Shown: positions 1 through 7,621 of the stretch, piece by piece
How the letters are laid out: each line of letters opens with the position of its first letter
Numbering within the stretch: position 1 is the stretch's first letter
NCBI GenBank assembly: GCA_002748225.1
Contig: PDRU01000125.1
Location: 1 to 19,575, forward strand
Direction of reading: 5' to 3'
Origin: Spirochaetales bacterium
Lineage (GTDB): Bacteria > Spirochaetota > Spirochaetia > DSM-2461
Length of the DNA stretch: 19,575 nt
The notes under the pieces: model-generated
Database searches by the model: none
What the model was told of the DNA's origin: nothing
The model's input: the letters and a program-made list of their open reading frames with translations, nothing else
Position numbers and translations under genes: made by a program

Positions 1-1049
1 TGAAGGGCCTCGACGGCTCTTTCCAGACGATTTCTGAAGTCTTTCAGCTTTTTATCCATATTCCGTGTCAGATTCCGGGCGGCATCGTCGCTGCGCCTCA
101 TGGCTTCTTCCAGGCGGCCGGCTGTGCTGCGCTGCAGCTGCTCTTCACTGAAGGCCTTCAGTGTGCTGCGGGCCGCTTCCAGGCGCGCGGCCAGTATTCC
201 GGCCGCCGTGCGGCGGAAGCCCCTGGCCCGGGTTAAGAGCTCTTCGGAGCGGCTGCTTACCAGTTCCGCGGCGGCGGAAGGCGTGGGGGCGCGCACGTCG
301 GCCGCCAGGTCGCACAGTGTTACATCGGTTTCATGGCCCACACCGCTGATAAGCGGCAGCGGGCAGGCCGCCGCCGCGCGCACCACTTCCTCGGTGTTGA
401 AGGCCGCCAGATCTTCGGCCGAGCCGCCTCCGCGGGCAATAATAACAACATTCCCCAGATTGTAGGCCGCGGCCCGGCGTATTTGAGAGGCAATTTGCCC
501 CGGGGCTTCGCTTCCCTGCACCAGTGAGGGCAGTACGGTAATGCGCGGCGCCGATTTCCGTCGTTCCAGTACTTGAAGAATATCCTGAAGGGCGGCTCCC
601 GAGGGAGATGTTACAACGGCGACGCGGCGGGGGTAGAGGGGCAGGGGCTTTTTTTTCTCCATGGCAAAAAGCCCTTCGGCGGCCAGTTTCTGTTTCCGTT
701 TTTCCAGCTCTTCCAGAAGACTGCCGCGGCCCGCGCTGCGTATGCCGGATACAATAATCTGATAGGAACCCCGCGGCGGATAGACGTCAATTTTTCCGGT
801 AATAACGGCCTGCATGCCGTTTTGGGGAAGAACGGATACACCTGCGGCCCGTCCCCGGAAAAGGGCCGCGGCAATGGAGGCGTCGGCATCTTTTAATGTA
901 AAATAGATATGTCCCTTGGCCGAAGGCCGGCAGTTGGAAATTTCTCCGCTGACGGATATGGAGGGAAATTCCTCTTCCAGCCGGTTTTTTATGGCGTAAG
1001 TGAGTTCTCTTACCGACCATACAGGTACAGGAGAAAAATAATTTTCCAT
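1..1049 (-). CDS. xseA: Exodeoxyribonuclease VII large subunit (5' part, cut by window edge)
   Basis: Large catalytic subunit of exonuclease VII, which with the small subunit XseB degrades single-stranded DNA to oligonucleotides in the cytoplasm. About 349 residues are visible with no stop before base 1; full-length family members are usually 400-450 residues, so the C-terminus lies outside the window. Residues 8-100 form the N-terminal OB-fold (WSVRELTYAIK, VSGEISN, GHIYFTLKD). The catalytic domain follows, with VAVVTSPSGAA near 143, IIARGGGSAEDL near 203-214 and ISGVGHETDVTL near 234-245, all family hallmarks. A charged helical region starts near 265. The ATG is chosen because it gives the usual short lead into the OB-fold; no strong ribosome site precedes it. 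It is divergent from the next gene, with a 110-bp gap holding no other gene. Identification is firm. Confidence 0.95.
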   Translation of the reverse strand, partial: MENYFSPVPVWSVRELTYAIKNRLEEEFPSISVSGEISNCRPSAKGHIYFTLKDADASIAAALFRGRAAGVSVLPQNGMQAVITGKIDVYPPRGSYQIIVSGIRSAGRGSLLEELEKRKQKLAAEGLFAMEKKKPLPLYPRRVAVVTSPSGAALQDILQVLERRKSAPRITVLPSLVQGSEAPGQIASQIRRAAAYNLGNVVIIARGGGSAEDLAAFNTEEVVRAAAACPLPLISGVGHETDVTLCDLAADVRAPTPSAAAELVSSRSEELLTRARGFRRTAAGILAARLEAARSTLKAFSEEQLQRSTAGRLEEAMRRSDDAARNLTRNMDKKLKDFRNRLERAVEAL

Positions 1050-1159
1050 CAGCGGCCGTCCCGGCCGGGAAATGCGGATGTGAAAAACAGAGGGTTCCGG
1101 TAGAGAGTCATCGGGTTTAATATGGAGGGGGAACTCCCCGGAGGTCAAGAAGGAAAAAT

Positions 1160-2737
1160 ATGGGCAATCTGGCAGTTATAGACATTGTTTCACTTTCACC
1201 GCTGGCACGGGAACCGGTCTTTGGAGGGCCTTCAGCTCTGGAGCGCACTTTGAAGTGGGCCTCGGAGCTTCCCGAATGGCAGGGAACGGTGCTTTTGGCC
1301 GGCAGGGCCGATGAGCTGCCGGAAGGCTGCCAGCTTATTTCCGGCCGGCCCTCTGCTTCCGGCGGAAAACTCCGAGCGCTGGTACTGGATAAATGGAATG
1401 AGGAGGAGCTTGTCCGGGCTCTTATGAGCGCCGCCGCGGAGTCTTTTGGAGAAACAGATGCGCCGGCGGAAGCCCTGTTCTTTATGCGGGGAGACTCGGC
1501 CCTGCCTGATACGCAAACCAGCCGGGTGCTGTGGAATCTGCATTACCGTTACGATGCCGAATATACCTTTGCGGACGGGTATCCCGAGGGCCTGGTGCCG
1601 CAGATCCTTTCGGTGCAGCTGCCCGCGCGGCTTCTGCCGCTGGCCAGGGGACGGGAAGGCGGTGTTGTCCGCGACAGCCTGTTTGAAATTCTGCGGCAGG
1701 ATATTAACGCCTTTGATGTGGAGACGCATCTGGCGCCGGAAGATCTGCGCATGGAGCGGGTGTCCATTACCTGCGATACCCGCCGTAACCGGGATATTGC
1801 GGAAAAACTGTACGCGGCCGGCGGTGTTGACGCGGAATCGCTCTGCCGGATTATTCCTGAAAACGGCCGGCTGCTCCGCAGTTTTCCGGCTTATTTTCCC
1901 ATTCAGATAACCGATTATTCGCCCCAGTCTGTTTCCTACTGCCCCTTTGCCCTTAAAACAGACCCCCGCAAGGGCGGCAGCTTTATGGAGAGCAGCCGCT
2001 TTATTTCTCTCTGCGAACGCATTATTGACTTTGCCGGAGATGCGGTATTCAGTCTTTCTCCGGCCGGAGAGCCGGCCGCTCATCCGGACATAGAAAACCT
2101 TATCCGCGGCGCCCTGAAAGCCGGCGAAAGGGCCGGAAATCCTCCGGTGAGCCGGGTGCTGGTGGAAACCTCCGGTATTGGCTGGAAGGACGGTGTTCTG
2201 GAGTCTCTTGCGGCAGATTATTCCGGCGGCCGGCTGATGTGGATTCTCACCATGGACGCCTCGGATGAAGAACTCTACCGCCGTATCCGCGGAGAAGGGC
2301 TTGAGGAAGCCGAAGCTTCTGCCCGCAGGCTGCACAGGCTCTTCGGCAGAAATTTCTACCTTCAGGCGGTCCGCATGGAGGAGAATGAAGAGCATCTGGA
2401 AACTTTTTACAGGAAGTGGCAGGACGAAGGCGTTCAGGTTATTATTCAGAAATACAACACCTTCGGCGGTCTGCTGCCGAATAAACAGCCGGCCGACCTC
2501 TCTCCGCTGAAGCGTTTTCCCTGCTGGCATTTGAAACGGGATATGCCGGTAATGCTGGATGGAACAGTGCCTGTCAGCTGGGTGCGGACGCAGTGGGACA
2601 AGCCTGCCTGGAATGTTTTTACCCATTCCCTGGAAGAAATATGGGCTGCCGGAGAAACTTTGTATCAGCAGCATGTAAACGGAGAGTATCCCGGCAGCTG
2701 CGGGGCGTGTGATGAGTACTACACCTTTAATTTTTAA
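1160..2737 (+). CDS. spiro-SPASM family protein: nucleotidyltransferase-like + radical-SAM-like + SPASM-like domains
   Basis: A 525-residue protein resembling the spirochaete-restricted 'spiro-SPASM' family; its biochemical role is unknown to me. Residues 1-220 look like a SpsF/CMP-sugar synthetase fold: a GGPSALERTL segment near 22-31, then EYTFADGYPEGLV near 134-146 and ERVSITCDT near 199-207, which parallel the YPxGL and VTLDTPED stretches of SpsF proteins. Residues 250-450 resemble a radical SAM barrel (FSLSPAGEPAAHPD, 297-310), but the expected CxxxCxxC cluster is missing: only C261 lies at that place. The tail has C455, a 'SLEEIW' helix and C514-x2-C517, a partial SPASM pattern. A good ribosome site (AGAAGGA, 1148-1154) supports the ATG. 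It is first in an overlapping cluster with a glycosyltransferase candidate and an SpsF gene, suggesting glycan work. Family is fairly sure; domain reading is my inference. Confidence 0.75.
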   Translation: MGNLAVIDIVSLSPLAREPVFGGPSALERTLKWASELPEWQGTVLLAGRADELPEGCQLISGRPSASGGKLRALVLDKWNEEELVRALMSAAAESFGETDAPAEALFFMRGDSALPDTQTSRVLWNLHYRYDAEYTFADGYPEGLVPQILSVQLPARLLPLARGREGGVVRDSLFEILRQDINAFDVETHLAPEDLRMERVSITCDTRRNRDIAEKLYAAGGVDAESLCRIIPENGRLLRSFPAYFPIQITDYSPQSVSYCPFALKTDPRKGGSFMESSRFISLCERIIDFAGDAVFSLSPAGEPAAHPDIENLIRGALKAGERAGNPPVSRVLVETSGIGWKDGVLESLAADYSGGRLMWILTMDASDEELYRRIRGEGLEEAEASARRLHRLFGRNFYLQAVRMEENEEHLETFYRKWQDEGVQVIIQKYNTFGGLLPNKQPADLSPLKRFPCWHLKRDMPVMLDGTVPVSWVRTQWDKPAWNVFTHSLEEIWAAGETLYQQHVNGEYPGSCGACDEYYTFNF

Positions 2738-3689
2738 TCCTTCCGATGCCGGTCCCTACACGGTTGTCGGAGGCGGCCTGCTGGATAAAAGCGTGCAGGA
2801 CCGTCCGGGACTCTCCATTATTCTGCTCAACCGCGGCAACCGGCAGTTCCGCAGCGATCTGTTTGAAGAACTCTGTAAACTGGGTGCTTACGAAGTTATT
2901 TCATTGGAATCCGCGCCCTGTCCTTATGATGTAGAGCCTCTGGTTAAACGGCATGAGCGGCTGCGTTTTATGATTTTTTCCCGCCAGAGCAGCGACGGCG
3001 CGCGGATAGACGCGGCAATGCGGGAGGCTCTCTCCAGTCATGTTTTTGTTATTCGGGGCGATCTCAGTCTGTCCGCGGCGGGTATTTCCTCCCGGGTGTT
3101 TTCCAAAATTGCCGAGCGGGGATGTCTGTGCACGGTGCCGGTGTTTTACGATTCCTCCGGAGAACTTCTGCCCACGGCCCTTTACCCTGCGGTAATAAAC
3201 CGCACGGAATTTGAAACTGCGGTTGTTCTTCCCCCGGAAGGACAGACTTCAACTCTTGCCCCATGGGATTTCTGCGGCATTTACCGCAGGAAAGCGCATC
3301 AGGCTCTGGGCGGTTTTGACGCGTCTATCAGGGAACCCTGGTGGCAGAAGCTCGATTACGGTCTGCGGGCCTGGCTCTGGGGAGAAAAAATCCGCACGCA
3401 CAGTGCCTTGAAAATGGAGTATGTGGGTTCTGTACCGGCAGAAGATGCTTCTGCGGGTCCCGGTTACCGGCGCTTTTTTCTGAAAAATCTGGGTGTTCAC
3501 ATGAGGGGAGGCTCTGCCTCTCTGCCGCTGGGCAGCTGGCGGGCTTACCGCCGCAGTTCAGGCGACAGTGCGTCTTCCGCGCGGGCCGAATGGAAGGAAA
3601 TTCAGCAGTGGGTCCGTAATAACAAACTGCGCTTTACCTGTGACGTAAAGGCACTGTCGGCTTTCTGGGACTGGGAGGAAGAAGTATGA
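2712..3689 (+). CDS. Putative glycosyltransferase, GT-A/GT2-like
   Basis: A 325-residue cytoplasmic protein with no signal peptide or membrane segment. I do not recognise an exact family. The best clue is GGFD at 200-203 followed by REPWWQKLDYGLRAWLWG, the pattern of the acceptor-side region in family-2 glycosyltransferases (GGFDxxf...DlxxRxwxxG). The metal-binding DxD is not obvious: the matching strand reads VIRGDLSL with one acid at D117. It may therefore be a divergent or metal-independent transferase, or a non-catalytic GT-A relative. The ATG at 2712 is chosen; a GTG directly before it (2709) is an alternative. The start lies inside the end of the spiro-SPASM gene (26-bp overlap), implying translational coupling, and its stop overlaps the next start by 4 bp. 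The sugar donor and acceptor cannot be told from sequence. Confidence 0.6.
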   Translation: MSTTPLIFNPSDAGPYTVVGGGLLDKSVQDRPGLSIILLNRGNRQFRSDLFEELCKLGAYEVISLESAPCPYDVEPLVKRHERLRFMIFSRQSSDGARIDAAMREALSSHVFVIRGDLSLSAAGISSRVFSKIAERGCLCTVPVFYDSSGELLPTALYPAVINRTEFETAVVLPPEGQTSTLAPWDFCGIYRRKAHQALGGFDASIREPWWQKLDYGLRAWLWGEKIRTHSALKMEYVGSVPAEDASAGPGYRRFFLKNLGVHMRGGSASLPLGSWRAYRRSSGDSASSARAEWKEIQQWVRNNKLRFTCDVKALSAFWDWEEEV

Positions 3690-4369
3690 CTTCCGGCGTG
3701 TTCCTTCAGATGCGTCTGGACTCTTCCCGCCTGCCCCGCAAGGCTCTGCTCCCCCTGGCCGGCCTGCCGGTGGCCGCTCATGTTATGAACGCGCTCAGCA
3801 GGGTAAAAGCCGACATTCATATGCTGTTAACCACGGAAGATTCCCGCGCCGAGCTGGCTCCCCTGGCGGAAAAAGCCGGCTGGAGAGTGTTTACCGGTTC
3901 CAAAGAGGATGTACTGGAGCGCTATGTCTTTGCGGCCCGGGAAACCGGCTGTTCCCGTATAATCCGCGCGACAGGGGATAATCCTCTGGTATCGGCCTAT
4001 ATGGCCAACGAGGCTGTTCTATTGGCCGAAAAGTCCGGTGCCGATTATGCCGGGTTTGCCTCTTTACCGCTGGGCAGCGGGGTAGAGGTTATCCGTGCCC
4101 AGGCGCTTGAAGAAGCCTGGAATGAAGCCGAAGACCCCTACGAGAGAGAACATGTGGCTCCGTTTCTGTACCGGCATCCTGAACGCTATAAAATAGTGGT
4201 GCCCGAGGCTCCCGAAAGATACAGGGCTCCCGAAAGCCGTGTTACCCTGGATACCCCCGAAGATTACACTTTTTTTCAAAAGCTGTTCGCCGAGCTGTAT
4301 CAGGGAACACCGCTGGAGCTGGAAACAGTAATCCCCTGGCTGGAGGCCCATCCCCGCAATGTCAGTTAA
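3686..4369 (+). CDS. spsF: SpsF-family cytidylyltransferase (CMP-sugar synthetase-like)
   Basis: A 227-residue nucleotidyltransferase of the acylneuraminate cytidylyltransferase/SpsF type, expected to join a sugar or sugar acid to CMP (or another nucleotide) for glycan assembly. The start shows the nucleotide-binding signature QMRLDSSRLPRKALLPLAG at residues 8-26, a variant of QxRxxSxRLPGK. RATGDNPL near 94-101 carries the metal-binding Asp (D98). YAGFASLPLGSGVEV (121-135) and SRVTLDTPEDY near 189-199 are typical of SpsF. Length matches the family (about 230-250). The ATG overlaps the previous stop (ATGA), with ribosome site GGGAGGAA at 3673-3680. It sits before a PseG-like fusion gene, and that pairing of cytidylyltransferase with PseG is typical of nonulosonate pathways. 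Family assignment is firm; the actual sugar is unknown. Confidence 0.85.
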   Translation: MTSGVFLQMRLDSSRLPRKALLPLAGLPVAAHVMNALSRVKADIHMLLTTEDSRAELAPLAEKAGWRVFTGSKEDVLERYVFAARETGCSRIIRATGDNPLVSAYMANEAVLLAEKSGADYAGFASLPLGSGVEVIRAQALEEAWNEAEDPYEREHVAPFLYRHPERYKIVVPEAPERYRAPESRVTLDTPEDYTFFQKLFAELYQGTPLELETVIPWLEAHPRNVS

Positions 4370-6095
4370 GAATTATCTTCTGGTTCCCCTCAACCGTCCG
4401 GGTGAGGGCAGCGGACATCTGCGCCGCTGCCGTGAGCTGGAAAAAAATCTGAAAGGCCGCGGTCTGGCCGCGGCTCTGCTGCCTGATACGGCCGGAGAGG
4501 CCGGCGCTGAGTACGCAGCGGACACTCTGCTGGTACTGGACAGGCGTTCCACCTCCGCGGAAGAACTTAACCAGCGGGTTTCCATGGGAACCCCGGTTCT
4601 TCTTGACGATGACGGTTCGGCGCGCCTTACTGCTCCCTTTCTGATAGATACCATTCCCGGCCGGCGCGGAACCGCGGCCAATCTGGCATCACCGGCGCTG
4701 ATGAATCTGCCGCCCCATGAGCGCCGGCCGGATGCTTCCGGAAAAATTCTGGTGAGTTTCGGCGGAGAAGACCCGGCCGATCTGACCGCCCCGGTGTGCC
4801 GCTCTCTTGTTTCTGCCGGAGTTGAAGCATCACGGATCAGTGTAACTGTTCCCCCGAAAAAGAAATACGGGGAAGGGGAACTGCCGTCTGGAATTGTCCG
4901 GCTGGGAGCGCCGGAAGAGCTGAAAAACTTGTTGAGCGCTTATGGAACGGTGGTCTGTTCGTACGGTTTTACGCTTTGGGAGGCCTTGTCGGCCGGCTGC
5001 GCGGTATTTACAGTGGATCCGGCGCCCTATCATGCCTCCCTGTCCCGTGAATGCGGCTTTCCGGGAACCGGCTTTGTAGCAAAAAAACATCTGGAAGATG
5101 CTGTCCGCAGGCAATGGCCTCAAAAATCAGAAGAAAAAGAGCATCTGGAAAAAACAGCGGAACAGCTGCGTGAGCGCTGGCTGGCAGAAGAAGAGGGCGG
5201 CAGCGGAACACATTCTCTGGCGGAAGTTCTGAGCCGTCTTGAAGCGCCCCGGCCGCAGTGTCTGGTCTGCCGCAGCACTCTGCCTCCCGTTATTGCCCGT
5301 TTTCCCGGACGGACATATTACCTCTGCCCGTGCTGCGGAATGACGGGGCTTTACCGTTTTCATTTGAAAAGCAATGAGTACGGAAGCGCCTATTTTCAGG
5401 AAGAGTACCGTCAGCAGTACGGACGTACCTATCTTGAAGATTTTAATTTTATACGGGACATGGGTTTTGCCCGTCTGACACGTATAAGCCGTCAAGCGGC
5501 CGGGGGGGGGACGCTGCTGGATATTGGATGCGCCTTCGGGCCTTTTCTTTCTGCGGCGGCAGAGAAGGGGTATGAATGCTTTGGATACGACATTTCTCCG
5601 GAAGCCGCTTCCTATGTGCGCAGTGAACTGGGTTTTCCGGCGGCCGCCGGAGCCTTTCCGCAGGAAAATCCCGCGGAATCTTTAGGAGTGGAGCAGTTTG
5701 ACGTGGTAAGCCTCTGGTATGTTATTGAACATTTTCCTGATTTGGATGAAGTGCTGCGCTCTTTGTCCAAATTGACAAAAAAGGGCGGTGTACTGGCTTT
5801 TTCCACTCCCAACGGCGCCGGTATTTCAGCCCGGCGCTCTCTGAAGAGCTTTCTGGAGCGCAGTCCCCGCGATCATTACAGTATATGGACACCGGCCTCT
5901 GCCCGGCGGATTCTGGCCTTATACGGTTTCCGGGTGTACAGTGTGCGTGTAACCGGACATCATCCTGAACGGTTTCCGGGTGAACCGGCCTCCGGCAGTT
6001 TTCTTTACAGGTTCTGGGGGTGCTTAAGCCGTCTTCTGGGACTGGGCGATACTTTTGAGGTGTACGCAAAAAAGGAAAAGGAGTTGTTTCAGTGA
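4359..6095 (+). CDS. PseG-like sugar-nucleotide hydrolase/GT28-like domain fused to a SAM methyltransferase
   Basis: A 578-residue two-domain protein. Residues 1-290 resemble PseG (UDP-sugar hydrolase of pseudaminic acid synthesis) and GT28-type glycosyltransferases: GEGSGHLRRCRELEKNL near 13-29 matches the GxGHxxRC motif, ILVSFGGEDP near 129-138 is the central strand and loop, and TLWEALSAGCAV is the C-terminal nucleotide-binding region. Residues 295-575 are a class I methyltransferase with a cysteine-rich lead (C301-x2-C304 and C323-x-C325-C326, probably zinc binding), motif I LDIGCAFG (387-394) and WYVIEHFPDLDEVL further on. The start overlaps spsF by 11 bp and the stop overlaps the next gene by 4 bp. 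A run of nine G lies just before motif I. The likely job is making and methylating a sugar in one polypeptide. Domains are confident; substrates are not. Confidence 0.8.
   Translation: MSVKNYLLVPLNRPGEGSGHLRRCRELEKNLKGRGLAAALLPDTAGEAGAEYAADTLLVLDRRSTSAEELNQRVSMGTPVLLDDDGSARLTAPFLIDTIPGRRGTAANLASPALMNLPPHERRPDASGKILVSFGGEDPADLTAPVCRSLVSAGVEASRISVTVPPKKKYGEGELPSGIVRLGAPEELKNLLSAYGTVVCSYGFTLWEALSAGCAVFTVDPAPYHASLSRECGFPGTGFVAKKHLEDAVRRQWPQKSEEKEHLEKTAEQLRERWLAEEEGGSGTHSLAEVLSRLEAPRPQCLVCRSTLPPVIARFPGRTYYLCPCCGMTGLYRFHLKSNEYGSAYFQEEYRQQYGRTYLEDFNFIRDMGFARLTRISRQAAGGGTLLDIGCAFGPFLSAAAEKGYECFGYDISPEAASYVRSELGFPAAAGAFPQENPAESLGVEQFDVVSLWYVIEHFPDLDEVLRSLSKLTKKGGVLAFSTPNGAGISARRSLKSFLERSPRDHYSIWTPASARRILALYGFRVYSVRVTGHHPERFPGEPASGSFLYRFWGCLSRLLGLGDTFEVYAKKEKELFQ
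5502..5510 (+). repeat. G9 homopolymer tract inside the PseG-like/methyltransferase gene
   Basis: Nine consecutive G encode three Gly residues (GGG GGG GGG) directly before the SAM-binding motif. It is the longest G run in the window. Gain or loss of one base would shift the frame and remove the methyltransferase core while leaving the PseG-like part. Slippage itself is inferred. Confidence 0.85.
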
Positions 6096-7621
6096 ACAGT
6101 AAAAGAGCAGAGACGGGGGGGGCGGTTTCTCCCGGGGTGTTTATTCTGGGCTGCGGAACAATGCAGATTCCATCTCTGCGTATTGCCGGTGAAATGGGCT
6201 GGAGGGTTTACGGCGCCGATGGAAACGACCGGGCCGAAGGGCGTTCCCTCTGCCGCCGGTTTTTTCATGTTGATCTGAAAGACATTGACGGGCTGACAGC
6301 CGCTGCCCGTACCATACGGGAAGAAGAGGGACTGGACGGCGTTTTTACCGCCGGTACGGATTTTTCTTATGCTGTGGCCCGGGTAGCCGAAGCCCTGGGC
6401 CTGCCGGGGCATCCTTCCAAAGCGGCGCTTCTGGCCACAGACAAGGCGGCCATGCGTCAGTGTTTCCGCAAGGCTGGCGTACCTTCTCCTGATTTTGCCG
6501 AGATTGGCCCTGAGGATGATCCGGCGGAACTGGCTTCTGCTGTGCCCGGTCCCTGGGTGGTGAAACCGGTGGACAGTATGGGGGCGCGGGGTGTGGTGCG
6601 TATTGACCGGCCTGAAAAGCTTCCGGAAGCTCTGGATAAAGCCCGTACTTATTCCCGCAGCGGCCGGGCTCTGCTGGAAACCTATATGGAGGGACCGGAG
6701 TACAGTCTGGATGCTCTGGTGGAAGACGGCCGCCTTATACCATGCGGTCTGGCCGACCGGCATATCTTTTACCCGCCGTACTTTATTGAAATGGGACACA
6801 CCATTCCCTCCGCGGTTTCTCCTGAAGATGCCGCCGCCCTCTGGGACGTTATGGAACAGGGTGTAAAGGCGTTGGGTCTGACCCGGGGCGCCGCGAAGGG
6901 GGATGTAAAACTAACCCCCCGCGGGCCTGTTATTGGAGAAATTGCCGCCCGGCTTTCGGGGGGCTACATGTCCGGCTGGACTTATCCGGCCTCTTCGGGA
7001 ATTGAACCTTCACGGGGAGCTCTCAGGCTGGCTCTGGGATGGGACGCGGCGCTTCCCGGTGCTTCTGTATCTCTTGTGTGTGCCGAAAGGGCTCTGACGG
7101 GAATTGACGGTACCGTGAGGGTGCTGGACGGAAAGGAAAAGGCGCTGTCCCTGCCGGGAGTGCAGGAGGTTTTTCTGAGGCTCGGCGCGGGGGAGAGGGT
7201 AAGTTTTCCTCGGAACAACGTTGAGAAGGCCGGTAATGTTATTGTTACAGGCGCAAACCGCTCTGAGGCTGAGCAGAGGGCTGCCGCCGCCTTACAGGCT
7301 CTGAATCTGGAGCTGGACCCTTCTGATTTGTCCACCGGTGTGTACCTGGATGATACGGCTGCTTTTCCGCCGGACTGTTTTGAACGCGGCGGCACCTCAG
7401 AAGCCGGCTCTGTTTTTTTCCGTTTTCTGGATACTTTATGGAAACAGTTCCCGCCGCAGCCTTCCCGGGGCTGTCCGGTTAACTGTCCCGGTATTTTTGC
7501 CCCTGAGCCTTCAGAGAAGCCGCTGGAGGGCAGTACGGCTCAAATTCAGGCTGATTTCTGGAAAGCTCTGGTCCGCGGAGGTTTACCCGGAGCGAGGTGG
7601 TACCTTGAGCACCGTCTTTAA
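6092..7621 (+). CDS. ATP-grasp ligase (CarB/peptide-ligase type)
   Basis: A 509-residue ATP-grasp enzyme, a class that makes amide (or related) bonds through an acyl-phosphate. Residues 16-45 form a Rossmann-like lead (VFILGCGTMQIPSLRIA). The ATP-grasp core follows: VVKPVDSMGARGV (156-168, K158 binding ATP phosphate), ALLETYMEGPEYSLD (193-207), D271 in GDVKL and E283 in GEIAARLSGG (282-290) as metal ligands. Residues beyond about 400 form an extra C-terminal part with two nearby cysteines (GCPVNCPG) that I do not recognise. The start is GTG overlapping the previous stop (GTGA), with purine-rich GGAAAAGGAG at 6074-6083; an in-frame GTG at 6137 is an alternative. A G8 run lies in codons 8-11. 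Last in the glycan cluster, it may attach an amino acid or similar group to a sugar. The class is sure, the substrate unknown. Confidence 0.8.
   Translation: MNSKRAETGGAVSPGVFILGCGTMQIPSLRIAGEMGWRVYGADGNDRAEGRSLCRRFFHVDLKDIDGLTAAARTIREEEGLDGVFTAGTDFSYAVARVAEALGLPGHPSKAALLATDKAAMRQCFRKAGVPSPDFAEIGPEDDPAELASAVPGPWVVKPVDSMGARGVVRIDRPEKLPEALDKARTYSRSGRALLETYMEGPEYSLDALVEDGRLIPCGLADRHIFYPPYFIEMGHTIPSAVSPEDAAALWDVMEQGVKALGLTRGAAKGDVKLTPRGPVIGEIAARLSGGYMSGWTYPASSGIEPSRGALRLALGWDAALPGASVSLVCAERALTGIDGTVRVLDGKEKALSLPGVQEVFLRLGAGERVSFPRNNVEKAGNVIVTGANRSEAEQRAAAALQALNLELDPSDLSTGVYLDDTAAFPPDCFERGGTSEAGSVFFRFLDTLWKQFPPQPSRGCPVNCPGIFAPEPSEKPLEGSTAQIQADFWKALVRGGLPGARWYLEHRL
6115..6122 (+). repeat. G8 homopolymer tract near the start of the ATP-grasp gene
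   Basis: Eight G in a row span codons 8 to 11 of the ATP-grasp gene. A one-base change would frameshift almost the whole protein if the GTG at 6092 is the true start, an on/off layout typical of phase-variable genes. If translation starts at the GTG at 6137 the run would be without effect on the frame. Confidence 0.8.

Noticed and set aside
100..896. Several plus-strand frames of 60-120 codons at the left end
   Set aside because: All are shadows of xseA, whose minus-strand frame is uninterrupted and matches the family throughout.
1050..1159. Possible promoters in the xseA/spiro-SPASM divergent gap and a GGGG-AACT-CCCC inverted repeat
   Set aside because: I could find no convincing -35/-10 pair on either strand, and the repeat is too short to call an operator.
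1232..2674. A 480-codon open frame on the minus strand opposite the spiro-SPASM gene
   Set aside because: It is fully antisense to a gene with a ribosome site and recognisable family motifs; its translation is rich in Arg, His, Gln and Pro without any motif, typical of a shadow in GC-rich DNA.
7338..7604. N-terminal extension of the amidase frame back to an ATG at 7338
   Set aside because: This part overlaps the ATP-grasp gene in another frame, and the TTG at 7605 gives a ribosome site followed directly by a signal peptide.
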